Assembly (NCBI GenBank): GCA_963744735.1
Contig: CAVUVH010000005.1
Span: 327,384 to 391,383, forward strand
Direction of reading: 5' to 3'
DNA: 64,000 bases
DNA from: RPQJ01 sp963744735
Lineage (GTDB): Bacteria > Pseudomonadota > Gammaproteobacteria > Steroidobacterales > Steroidobacteraceae
The stretch's first letter is position 1. The number at the start of each line of letters is the position of its first letter. Shown here one piece after another: positions 17,934-27,362 of the stretch. The notes beneath the pieces were generated by a model. That model was not told the origin of the DNA. It searched no databases and saw nothing but the letters and a program-made list of their open reading frames with translations. The position numbers were made by a program, and so were the translations under genes.

Positions 17934-20214
17934 TCAACGGGCAGTATCGGCAGGTCCCCGGGTCGCTGCAAGCGCGGGCGACTTCGGCCGCAGCACATAG
18001 CAGACGTGGATGCGTGCATTGCGCTTGAAATCCTCCGGGATCGTCTTGCGCGTGATGTCCTCGACCTCGAACTGCCCGAGGGTCGCGTCGTCCAGCTTGA
18101 ACTTCTGGAAATTGTTCGAGAACACGATCTGGCCGCCCGGTGCCAGCAGCCGCGCCGCAGTGGCCAGCAGCCAGCCGTGGTCCATCTGCACGTCGAATTC
18201 GCGCTGCATGCGCTTGGAGCGCGAATGCGTCGGCGGATCGATGAAGATCAGGTCGTACTGCGGCGGACGCGGCAGCTGCGACTGCGCCTCGAGCCAGGCG
18301 AGGCAGTCCGCCTGCACGAACTCGTGCGCCGGGCCGCGCAGGCCATTCAGGTCGAGGTTGCGCAATGCCCAGTCGAGGTAGGTCCTGGACATGTCGACCG
18401 TGGTCGAGGCGACGGCGCCGCCGCCCACGGCGTGCACGGTGGCCGTGCCGGTGTAGGCAAACAGATTGAGGAAGCGCTTGCCCTGCGCCCACTCGCCGAG
18501 TTTCGCCCGCGTGATGCGGTGGTCCAGGAACAGCCCCGTGTCGAGGTAATCGGTGAAGTTCACCCGCAGGCGATAGCGGCCTTCGCGAACGACGTGGAAT
18601 TCGGCCTCGCCGTCGAGCTTCTCGTACTGCTCGCCGGCCTTCTGCCGCTTGCGCACGCGCAGCACCATCCGCTCCGGCGCGATGCCGAGCACCTCCGGAA
18701 TGACCGCCAGCGCTTCGTCGCGCCGGGCGCGCGCGGCTTCGGGTGCGATGCTCGGCGGCGCCGCATACTCCTGCACGCAGGCCCACAGCGCGTCGTTGCC
18801 GTACAGGTCGATGGCAAACGCGTACTCGGGCATGTCCGCGTCGTAGACGCGAAAGCACGCGACGTCGTTGCGCCGCGCCCAGGCCGCGAGCTTGCCGTGA
18901 TTCTTGCGCAGGCGATTGGCGAACATCGACGACCCGGGACGCTGCCGCGCCGCCTCCATGCCGGTTGGCGCGCACGACGGCCGGATCGGGTTCCTTCGCG
19001 GACTCGTCCAGGTGGAAGCGCAGCAGCCGGCCCTCGATCGGGCCATTGAAGAACGTGTGCTGCCGATAGGCACGCAGGCCGAGAGAGCGCCCGAGGTGCG
19101 GCTCGCCGGTGAAGATGCCCGCCTCCCAGCCCGGAAAGCAGTGCAGCAGCCGCTCGCCGAGGGTCGCGTACAGCGCCTCGAGTTGCCCGGGGTCGCCGAT
19201 GCGCACGCCGTAGGGCGGATTGACCAGCACCAGCCCGGCGGCGTGCTTCGTCACGGCCAGCTGGGCGATGTCCCGCCGTTCGAACAGCAGGTGATTGCCG
19301 AGGCCGGCGCGATTGGCATTGGCGATCGCCGCACGCACCGCCGTCTGGTCGCGATCGCTGCCGGCGCAGCGGCCGCCGTCGAGCACATCGAGTCGACGCT
19401 CGGCCTCGGCCTCGCCGCGCAGTCGCGCCCACAGCTCGGCATCGTGCTGCCGCCAGCGTTCGAAGCCGAAGCGGCGGCGCGCCAGGCCGGGCGCGATGCC
19501 GGCCGCGATCATCGCCGCCTCGATCACCAGCGTGCCCGATCCGCACATCGGGTCGTAGAACGCGCCACCCTGCTCCGCCAGCGCCGGCCAGCCCGCGCGC
19601 AACAGCAGTGCCGCCGCCAGGTTTTCCTTGAGTGGCGCCTCGACGCCCGACTGCCGATAGCCGCGGCGGTGCAGGGGCTCGCCGCTCAGGTCGATCCCCA
19701 CGGTGACCCGCTCGCGCGCGAAGCGCAGGCTGACCCGCAGGTCCGGTGCGGCCAGGTCCACCGACGGCCGGTCGCCCGCGTGCTCGCGCATGCGGTCGAC
19801 GATGGCGTCCTTGGCGCGCAGCGCCGCGAACTGCGTGTGCCGCAGCCAGCGCGGCGACTCGCCGACGACATCCACGGCAAACGTGCCCGCGGGCGTCACG
19901 TGCGTCTCCCACGGCAGCGTCAGCAGGCCGCGGTACATGAAGTCCGGGTCGCTGGCGTCGAGGTCGGCCAGCGTCAGCAGCACGCGGCTCGCCGTGCGCG
20001 AGCGCAGGCAGGCGGTGTACGCGCTGGCCAGCGGGCCGAAGAAGCTGACGCCGGCCGGATGCTCGCGCTCGACCTCGATGCCGTGCTGCCGCAGCTCCTG
20101 CGCCAGCAGGTCCGACACATTGAGCGGACAGGCGGCGAAGAATCGATGCCGCGCGAGCGGCGCGCTGCCGTCGTCGTCGCGGGCTGCTTCGTCGCGGGTC
20201 GTGGCCTCGCTCAT
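17934..20214 (-). CDS. rlmL: 23S rRNA methyltransferase RlmKL (fused m2G2445/m7G2069)
   Basis: Bifunctional rRNA methyltransferase. The N-terminal THUMP region (AACPLNVSDLLAQEL) and first Rossmann domain carry YDPMCGSGTLVIEA and VLVNPPYGVRIGD (RlmL). The C-terminal RlmK domain carries LNLFAYTGTATV and IFIDPPTHSRSKRM. One frame break near 18960 falls in the linker between the domains; corrected length is about 759 residues, somewhat longer than E. coli (702) because of extra residues at both ends. The ATG at 20214 overlaps the stop of the upstream exonuclease gene, so it is the last gene of the long operon starting at puuR. Confidence 0.93.
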
Positions 20215-21668
20215 GTGCGACCCCCGCGACCGCCAAACTGCAGCAGGTCGCGCGGCCGCAGGTCCTGCAGCGCGCGGCCGATGATGCGGTAGCTGTCGGC
20301 GTCGAATTCCGCCGTCGCCGCCTCCTGCAGCAGCGCCGCGACCTCGTCCTCGTCGCGGGCCGTGCCCAGGTGACACCAGCGGTCGATGACGTGGATCTGC
20401 GTGCCCTGCGCATCGGGCGCCGGCTCGCGGATGCCGATCGCGCCGCGGAACGGCCACGGCTTGAGCCTGAGCGGCGCGAACGCCAGCTGCAGGCGGGCAT
20501 CGTGCAGGGCGCGCGGCTCCTGGCCCACGCAGGCGCCGCGGCACTTGCGCACCTGGTAGGCGAAGCAGCTGCCCGGACCGGCCTCCAGGCCCAGTGCCTT
20601 CAGGCACAGGCCCGCTTCGCGCGCCTTGCCTTCGACGGCGCGCCAGGCGTCCTTCTCGCTGCGGAACGGTCCGAACACCGCGGTGTCGTCGGCGTCGGCC
20701 ACTGCATCGGCCAGCGGCATCACCTCGGGCTGCAGGCCGTCGCCACCAGGCACCAGCCGCACGACGCAGTCGCCATCGTTCTTGCGCAAGCGCCGGTTGG
20801 CCGTGGGCACCAGCTGCTTCACCAGCCGCGACTCGAGCAACAGCGCGCCCAGCTCGCCGCCGGTCTCGATCCACTCCACCTGGCGCACCTGGCGGGTCAG
20901 TTTCGATTCCTTGCCCGAGCGATGCTCGGCCGCGAAGTGATCGAACACGCGGCTGCGGATGTTGCGGCTCTTGCCGACGTACAGCAGCGCGCCCGCCTCG
21001 CCGCGGAACAGATAGACGCCGGGCGATTCTGGCAGGTCATCGGCCAGCTCCGGCGGCAGCTGCGGCGGCAGCCGCGGCTCGCGCAAGGCGGCCACGACGG
21101 CTTCATCCACCGCCGGCGCGCCCAGCTCGTGCTCCATCGCCGCGAGCAGCGCCGGCAGCACCTGCGCATCGCCCAGCGCGCGGTGGCGCGCGCTGCAGTC
21201 GAGGCGAAAGCGCTCCATCAGCGTGTCGAGGTTGTGGCGCCGGTGCTGCGGATAGAGTCCGCGCGACAGCCTGACCGTGCACAGCACCGGGGCCGCGAAC
21301 TTGCTGCCCAGGCGGCGGAACTCCGTGCGCAGGAAGCCATAGTCGAAGCGCGCGTTGTGCGCGACGAACAGCCGGCCCCGCAGCCGCTGCGCGACCGCGG
21401 GCGCGATCTCGGCAAACGGCGGCGCGTCCGCGACCATGGCATCGTCGATGCCGGTGAAGGCCGCGATCGCCGACGGGATGCGGATCCCCGGCTGCACCAG
21501 CGAGCTCCACTCTTCGACGATCCTGCCGCCCTCGAGCAGCACGATGCCGACTTCGATCACACGGTGCTGCGCGGCGAGCCCGCCGGTGGTCTCCAGGTCG
21601 ACGCAGGCCACCGGCCCGCGCAGCGATTCGGCCTGCAGCGCCAGCAAGGTCTCGGCATTGGGCGGCAT
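20211..21668 (-). CDS. DEDDh exonuclease fused to GIY-YIG nuclease domain (DnaQ-UvrC/Cho-like)
   Basis: 485 residues. The N-terminal DnaQ-type 3'-5' exonuclease (about 20-190) has VDLETTGG (ExoI), FVAHNARFDYGFLR (ExoII) and HRALGDAQ (ExoIIIepsilon), covering the DEDDh residues. The second domain (about 235-320) is a GIY-YIG nuclease: SPGVYLFRGEAGALLYVGKSRNIRSRV, with the UvrC-like Arg and, further on, LLLESRLVKQL. The C-terminal part has SCFAYQVRKCRGACVG, a UvrC/Cho-like Cys cluster. This architecture is annotated elsewhere as a DNA polymerase III epsilon-like/Cho protein and is likely a nucleotide-excision type repair nuclease. Intact, inside a metabolic operon. Confidence 0.9.
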   Translation of the reverse strand: MPPNAETLLALQAESLRGPVACVDLETTGGLAAQHRVIEVGIVLLEGGRIVEEWSSLVQPGIRIPSAIAAFTGIDDAMVADAPPFAEIAPAVAQRLRGRLFVAHNARFDYGFLRTEFRRLGSKFAAPVLCTVRLSRGLYPQHRRHNLDTLMERFRLDCSARHRALGDAQVLPALLAAMEHELGAPAVDEAVVAALREPRLPPQLPPELADDLPESPGVYLFRGEAGALLYVGKSRNIRSRVFDHFAAEHRSGKESKLTRQVRQVEWIETGGELGALLLESRLVKQLVPTANRRLRKNDGDCVVRLVPGGDGLQPEVMPLADAVADADDTAVFGPFRSEKDAWRAVEGKAREAGLCLKALGLEAGPGSCFAYQVRKCRGACVGQEPRALHDARLQLAFAPLRLKPWPFRGAIGIREPAPDAQGTQIHVIDRWCHLGTARDEDEVAALLQEAATAEFDADSYRIIGRALQDLRPRDLLQFGGRGGRT

Positions 21669-21673
21669 GTCGG

Positions 21674-22547
21674 TCAGGCGGGCGCGCGTCCGTCGAGCGA
21701 CAGGATCGGGTAGTACAGCTCCGGCCGTCGGTCGCGGAACACGCCCCAGGCGTGGCGCTGCGCCCGCAGCTGGTCGAGGTCGAAGGTCGCCGTCAGGATC
21801 GCTTCGCCGGTGCGCGCGGCCTCGGCGACCTTGCCGCCGGTGCTGTCGGCGATGAAGGACGAGCCGTAGAACGTCATCTCGTATTTCTCGCCCCGCTCCA
21901 CGCCGATGCGGTTCGAGGCGACGAGCGGCATGACGTTGGCCGCGGCGTGGCCCTGCATGCAGCGCTGCCAGTGATCGCGCGAGTCGAGGCTCGGGTCCTG
22001 CGGTTCGGAGCCGATCGCGGTCGGATACATGAGGATGTCCGCCCCCATCAGCGCCATGCAGCGCGCGGCTTCCGGAAACCACTGGTCCCAGCAGATGCCG
22101 ACGCCGATCGTGCCGAAGCGCGTCTTCCACACCTTGAATCCGGTGTCGCCCGGCGAGAAGTAGAACTTCTCGTGGTAGCCGGGACCTTCCGGAATGTGCG
22201 ACTTGCGATAGATGCCCATGACCTCGCCGTCGGCATCGACCATGGCGAGCGAGTTGTAATAGGCGTTGTTGGCGCGCTCGAACACGCTGACCGGCAGCAC
22301 CACGCCGAGTTCCTTCGCCAGCGCCTGGAAGCGGCGCACGAGCGGGTTGTCCGGCAACGGATGGGCGCCGGCGAAATGGCTCGCCAGGTGGTCCTTGCAG
22401 AAGTACGGGGTCTCGAAAAGCTCTTGCAGGAGAATGACTTGCGCGCCCTTGCGCGGCCGCCTGCCGCACCATCGACTCGGCCTTCGCCAGGTTCTCGGCA
22501 GGATTCGGCGTGCAGGCGAACTGCGTCGCGGCGACGGTGACTTGCAT
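21674..22547 (-). CDS. aguB: N-carbamoylputrescine amidase AguB
   Basis: Nitrilase-superfamily amidase that converts N-carbamoylputrescine to putrescine, CO2 and ammonia, the last step of the agmatine route. The catalytic triad is in LLQELFETPYFC (Glu), YRKSHIPEG (Lys) and GICWDQWFPE (Cys). One extra G near 22448 breaks the frame after the first 34 residues; corrected length is 290, typical for AguB. As a result of this and the ackA break, a single open frame runs from ackA into aguB, but it is not a real fusion. The agmatine deiminase aguA is not in the window. Confidence 0.92.
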
Positions 22548-22578
22548 CGCGGGCTCCGGCGGACGGTAGCCCTGAAGT

Positions 22579-23764
22579 CTAGCGCAGCAGGCCGAGCACG
22601 TGCCGCGCGATCATGCTCTCTTCGTCGGTCGGGATGACGTAGGCCGCCGTGCGGCTCGCGGCCGATGAAATCCGCGGACCCTGCGCCAGGTTGGCCTTTG
22701 GGTCGATCTCGACGCCGAGCCACGCGGCCTGCTGCCCGATGCGCGCACGGATCTCCGGCTGGTTTTCGCCGATCCCGGCCGTGAACACGATCGCATCGAG
22801 CCCGCCCAGCGCCGCGGCCAGCGAGCCGAGTTCGCGGCCCGCGCGATAGACGAACACATCGAGCGCGAGCGCCGCGGCGGGCTCGCTGGCTGGCAAGCAG
22901 GTCGCGGACGTCGCTCGACACGCCCGACATGCCGAGCAGGCCCGACTCGTTGTAGATCAGCCGTTCGATCTCGCGCGGCCCGAGCTTCATCTCGTCCATC
23001 AGGAACAGCACGACACCCGGATCCATCGCGCCGCAGCGCGTGCCCATCGGCAGGCCGTCGACCGCGGTGAACCCCATCGTCGTGCCGACGCTCCTGCACG
23101 CCAGCAGGGCGCACATGCTCGAGCCGCTGCCGAGGTGGAACACCACGGTCCGCCCTGCTGCGGCGCGCGCATCGACGGCAGGCAGTTGCGTGGCGATGTA
23201 CTCGTACGACAGGCCGTGGAACCCGTAGCGCCGCACGCCCGCCGCGGCGAAGCGCGGCGGCAGCGCGAAACGCTGCGCCACGTCCGGCACGGTGCGGTGG
23301 AACGCCGTGTCGAAGCAGGCGATCTCGGGCACCCCGGGCAGCCGCGCCAGCAGCGCGCGGATCGCCGCGAGGTTGTGCGGCTGGTGCAGGGGCGCCAGCG
23401 GCACGTACTGCTCGAGGCGCTGCAGCACGGCCGCGTCGACCGCGGTCGGCGCCATGAACTCGAGGCCGCCATGCACGACGCGATGGCCGACCCCCGCGAT
23501 GCGCGCGTCGCCGAGTTCCGCCTGGACCGCCTCGAGCAGTCGGTCGAGCGCATCGGCGTGGCTCATCGGGCCGGACGCGAGCTGCGTCTCGGTGACCGGT
23601 CCGCCGTCGCGGCGCGAGCTGAAGCGCGGCACGGTGCCGAGCCCCGACACCTGCCCGCGCAGGTCGCGCACGGCCTGCCCGCCAGCGAGGCGAAAGACAC
23701 AGAACTTGATGCTCGACGAGCCCGCGTTCAGGACCAGGATCACGCGCTCCGTCGCGCCCGTCAT
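22579..23764 (-). CDS. ackA: Acetate kinase
   Basis: Acyl-phosphate/ADP kinase; corrected length 394. Motifs are LVLNAGSSSIKF at the N-terminus, the ACKA signature RRYGFHGLSYEYIA, HLGSGSSMCA (nucleotide loop), GFTAVDGLPMGTRCGAMDPG and IVFTAGIGENQPEIRARI. One extra C near 22892 splits it; removing it gives LLASSEPAAALALDVF, matching the family. Located directly after the phosphate acyltransferase gene (7-bp gap), it should make ATP from the acyl phosphate produced by that enzyme. Confidence 0.93.
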
Positions 23765-23771
23765 GCGATCC

Positions 23772-25164
23772 TCACTTCGGCAGTGGCGGGGCCACGCGTC
23801 GCGCGTGCACCACGAGCTTGGCGACCGCCGCCGAGCCGATGCGCATCCGCACGTTGTCGGCGCGGCTCGTCAGGATGATGGGCACGCGCGCGCCCAGCAC
23901 GATGCCCGCGCTGTCGGCACCGGCAAAGTACTGCAGCTGCTTGGCCAGCATGTTGCCGGACTCGATGTCGGGCACCAGCAGGATGTCGGCGCGCCCGGCC
24001 ACCGGCGAGTCGATGCTCTTGGTGCGCGCGGCGAGCTCGCTGATCGCGTTGTCGAACGCGAGCGGCCCGTCCAGCACGGCGCCGCGGATCTGGCCGCGAT
24101 CGGCCATCTTGCACAGCGCCGCCGCGTCGATGGTCGAGGCGATGTCGGGGTTGACCATCTCCACCGCCGACAGGATCGCGACCTTGGGCCGCTCCAGCCC
24201 GAGGTTGTGCGCCAGGTCGATCGCGTTCTGCGCGATGTCGGCCTTCTCCTTCAGCGACGGCTCGATGTTGATCGCGGCGTCGGTGACGAACAGGATGCGG
24301 TCGTAGGCCGGCACGTCCATCACGAACACGTGGCTGACGCGCCGCTCGGTGCGCAGCCCGCCCTGCGACGAGACCACGGCCGCCATGATCTCGTCGGTGT
24401 GCAGGCTGCCCTTCATCAGGGTCTCGACTTCGCCGTTGCGCGCCAGCGCCACCGCGGCCGCGGCGGAGGCATGGCTGTGCTCCGTGGCGACGAGACGGTA
24501 CTGCGAGATGTCCTCGCCGAGCGACTCGGCCAGCGCGCGGATGCGGCCCGCCGGCCCCACCAGCACCGGCACGATCAGGTTGCGCTTCGCCGCCTCGAGC
24601 GCGCCGAGCAGCGAGTCGGGATCGCACGGGTGCGCCACGGCGCAGGTGACCGGCGCCAGCGGCTCGCAGCGCTGCAGCAACTGCACGAACACGTCGTTTC
24701 GCCGCAGGACGAACTCCGGCCGCTCCATCTGCGGAAACGAAGCCTTCACGGTCGGGCGCCTCGACCGTGACCGTGCCGCGCAGCACGATCTCGCCTGCGG
24801 CCTCGACCGTGGCGTCGAACAGCACGCGGTTCTGCGCCGGATCCTTCTCGCGGACCGTGACCGTGGCGCGCACCAGGTCGCCCACGCGGATCACGCCGTC
24901 GAACTCGAACTGCTGCGACACGATCCGGGTGCCCGGCCCGGGCAGGCGGCGCTCCAGCATGCCGGAGATGATGGCCTCGGCCGCAACCGCGTCGACGCAG
25001 ATGTCGCTGGCGACCGCACCCGCGCCCTGCTGCTCGTGGAACGGCACCACGTCGCCGGAGACCAGCAGCAGCGCCTCGATCTCGTTCTGCCCCAGCACGC
25101 GCTCGGCCGAGGCCGTCGCGCCGACCTCGATCTCGTCGAAGGTGATGTTGCTGTAGCCGCTCAT
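23772..25164 (-). CDS. MaoC-like hydratase / phosphate acetyl(butyryl)transferase
   Basis: The N-terminal hot-dog domain (1-145) has the MaoC-type SGDVVPFHEQQGAG; the C-terminal PTA_PTB domain has FVTDAAINIEPSLKEKADIAQNAI, AILSAVEMVNPDI and GADSAGIVLGARVPIILTSRAD. Fusions of this kind are known (bifunctional enoyl-CoA hydratase/phosphate acetyltransferase, about 465 residues). Here a one-base break near 24755 separates the halves; removing one base gives 463 residues. Alternatively the second half starts as its own gene at GTG 24749. The fusion is favoured because the same error type is widespread. The ATG at 25164 overlaps the aldehyde dehydrogenase stop; ackA follows. Confidence 0.87.
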
Positions 25165-26669
25165 TGCGAGATGTCGATCCAGGTGGTCTTGAGTTCGGTG
25201 TACTTGTCGAAGGCGTGCAGCGACTTGTCGCGACCCGTGCCCGACTGCTTGAAGCCGCCGAACGGCACGGTGATGTCATCGGCGTCGTAGCAGTTGACGT
25301 ACACCATGCCCGCGCGCAGCGACTTCGCGATGCGGTGCGCCTTGCCGATGTCACGCGTCCAGACGGCGGCGGCCAGCCCGTACTCGACGCCATTGCCGAT
25401 GCGCACGGCCTCCTCGGCATCCTTGACGGTGATGGCCGCGAGCACCGGCCCGAAGATCTCCTCGCGCGCGATGCGCATCGCGGGCTGCACGTCGGCGAAG
25501 ACCGTGGGTTCGATGTAGCAGCCGCCCGTGCTCTCGCGGGCGCGCTGGCCGCCCGCCAGCACGGACGCGCCCTCCTCGCGGCCGGATGCGATGTAGCCGA
25601 GCACGGTCTTCGTCTGCACCTCGTCGACGATGGCGCCCATGCGCGTCGCCGGGTCGAGCGGGTCGCCCGGCGGCATGGCGCGGCTGGCCGCCACGACCTT
25701 CTCGAGCACCTCGTCGCGCACGCTCTCCTCGACGATGAGTCGCGAGGCGGCCGTGCACATCTCGCCCTGGTTGAAGAAGATCGCGCCGGCCGCGGTGGCC
25801 GCCGCGCGGTCGAGGTCGGGGCAGTCGGCGAGGATGATGTTGGGCGACTTGCCGCCGCACTCGAGCCACACGCGCTTCATGTTCGACTGGCCGGAAAACT
25901 GCAGCATCAGCTTGCCGGTGCGCGTCGACCCGGTGAAGCCGATGCAGTCGACGTCCATGTGCAGGGCCAGCGACTGGCCGGCCGTGTGGCCGAAGCCCGG
26001 CAGCACGTTGAACACGCCGTCCGGGATGCCGGCTTCCGCCGCCAGCGCCGCCAGCCTGATCGCGCTGAGCGGCGATTTCTCGGACGGCTTGAGGATGAAC
26101 GAGTTGCCCGCGGCCAGCGCCGGGCCGATCTTCCACGCCGCCATGATCAGCGGGAAATTCCACGGCACGATCGCCGCGACCACGCCGATCGGCTCGCGCG
26201 TGATCAGCGCGAGCTGGTCGTGCGCCGTGGGCGCGACCTCGTCATACACCTTGTCGACGGCCTCGGCGTACCAGGCGATGCAGCGCGCCGTCGCGGGAAT
26301 GTCGACGGCCAGGCTGTCGCTGATCGGCTTGCCCATGTCCAGCGTCTCGAGCAGCGCGAGCTCGTCGCGGTGCGCGAGGACCAGCTCGGCAAACCGCTGC
26401 AGCACGCGCTTGCGCTCGCGCGGCGGCTGGCGCGACCAGACGCCGCTGTCGAACGCGCGGCGCGCCGCCGCCACGGCCAGGTCGACGTCGGCGCTGTCGG
26501 TGGCGGCGACCTGCGCGATGACGCGGCCGTCGATCGGGCTGATGTCGTCGAAACTTGCGCCGCTCGCGGCGGGCACGTAGCGGCCGTCGATGAAGGCCTG
26601 GCCATTGATGGCGAGCCGGGCGGCGCGGTCGCGCCAGTCGCGGGCGGTGAGCGGTTCTGTCTGGTTCAT
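25161..26669 (-). CDS. puuC: Aldehyde dehydrogenase, probable gamma-glutamyl-gamma-aminobutyraldehyde dehydrogenase (PuuC)
   Basis: NAD(P)-dependent ALDH of 502 residues, intact. The oxyanion Asn is in VPWNFPL (N171), the coenzyme loop GFTGSTRTGK, the general base E270 in LECGGKSPN and the nucleophile C305 in QGEMCTAASR. VYVNCYDADDITVPFGGFKQSGTGRDKS is characteristic of PuuC/KauB. It should oxidise the aldehydes made by PuuB and SpuC. It starts 16 bp after the puuR-like regulator stop, so the regulator and enzyme are cotranscribed. Substrate is inferred from context. Confidence 0.93.
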   Translation of the reverse strand: MNQTEPLTARDWRDRAARLAINGQAFIDGRYVPAASGASFDDISPIDGRVIAQVAATDSADVDLAVAAARRAFDSGVWSRQPPRERKRVLQRFAELVLAHRDELALLETLDMGKPISDSLAVDIPATARCIAWYAEAVDKVYDEVAPTAHDQLALITREPIGVVAAIVPWNFPLIMAAWKIGPALAAGNSFILKPSEKSPLSAIRLAALAAEAGIPDGVFNVLPGFGHTAGQSLALHMDVDCIGFTGSTRTGKLMLQFSGQSNMKRVWLECGGKSPNIILADCPDLDRAAATAAGAIFFNQGEMCTAASRLIVEESVRDEVLEKVVAASRAMPPGDPLDPATRMGAIVDEVQTKTVLGYIASGREEGASVLAGGQRARESTGGCYIEPTVFADVQPAMRIAREEIFGPVLAAITVKDAEEAVRIGNGVEYGLAAAVWTRDIGKAHRIAKSLRAGMVYVNCYDADDITVPFGGFKQSGTGRDKSLHAFDKYTELKTTWIDISQ

Positions 26670-26685
26670 GTGCGGATACGCGGTG

Positions 26686-27243
26686 TCAGAAAGTCGGTGG
26701 CGTGCTGGCCGAGATGATCTCGCACGGCTCGTTGCCCGTGTTGCGGAAACGGTGCGGGATGGCGCTGGTGAAATAGTAGGCGTCGCCCGGGCCCAGCTGG
26801 CGGGTCTCGGCGCCCACGGTGAGTTCGATGCGGCCGCTGACGATCACTCCGCCCTCCTCGCCCTGGTGCCGCAGCATGTCGGCGCCGGTGTCGGCGCCCG
26901 GGGCGTAGCGCTCGTGCAGGACCGCCATCGCGCGGTTGGGCCGCCGTGCCGCCACCAGGCGGAAGGTCACGGAGCGGTCGCCCATGACCGGCAGCTCGTC
27001 GCCGCTGAAGAACACCTGCGGGCTGGCGCTGAAGTCGAGGGTGAAGAACTCGGCCAGCGACATCGGGATGCCGTCCAGCACCTTCTTGAGCGAGCTCACC
27101 GAGGGACTGACGCGGTTCTGCTCGATCAGCGAGATCAGGCCGTTGGTCACGCCGGCGCGCTTGGCGAGCTCGCGCTGCGACAGGCCGTACATGGTGCGCA
27201 CCGCACGCAGGTGGGCGCCGACGTCGATGCTGATCTCGGTCAC
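26686..27243 (-). CDS. puuR: PuuR-like transcriptional regulator (XRE helix-turn-helix plus cupin)
   Basis: GTG start at 27243 gives 185 residues; the longer frame to 27315 runs through the promoter region and is less likely. The HTH (about 8-62) has LRAVRTMYGLSQRELAKRAGVTNGLISLIEQNRVSPS, and the cupin domain (about 110-185) has HQGEEGGVIVSGRIEL and PHRFRNTGNEPCEI. PuuR-type regulators repress putrescine catabolism and respond to putrescine. It heads the operon and is divergent from an aminotransferase. The inverted repeat at 27298-27317 is a candidate operator serving both sides. Confidence 0.9.
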   Translation of the reverse strand: MTEISIDVGAHLRAVRTMYGLSQRELAKRAGVTNGLISLIEQNRVSPSVSSLKKVLDGIPMSLAEFFTLDFSASPQVFFSGDELPVMGDRSVTFRLVAARRPNRAMAVLHERYAPGADTGADMLRHQGEEGGVIVSGRIELTVGAETRQLGPGDAYYFTSAIPHRFRNTGNEPCEIISASTPPTF

Positions 27244-27297
27244 GGGGTGTTCAATATCCTGCACACGTAGGGCCAAAACAGGGCGAATTTCACGGCC

Positions 27298-27328
27298 AAT
27301 TGAGCCAAGTGTCAATTTTTCTTATCAT
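27298..27328 (+). promoter_or_regulatory. Candidate sigma70 promoter with overlapping operator in the puuR/aminotransferase gap
   Basis: TTGAGC (27300-27305), 17-bp spacer, TATCAT (27323-27328), placed 35 bp before the aminotransferase ATG. A perfect inverted repeat AATTGA-N8-TCAATT spans 27298-27317 and covers the -35 box, the expected place for a repressor such as the adjacent PuuR-like protein. Binding is inferred. Confidence 0.5.
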
Positions 27329-27362
27329 CGGGGGGTTTCATCACCAAACCGGGAAACCCGCC

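Noticed and set aside
21674..23764. A single open frame of 696 codons that appears to fuse acetate kinase to an amidase
   Set aside because: It arises from one extra base in each gene; the true genes separate at 22547-22579 and each restores its family length.
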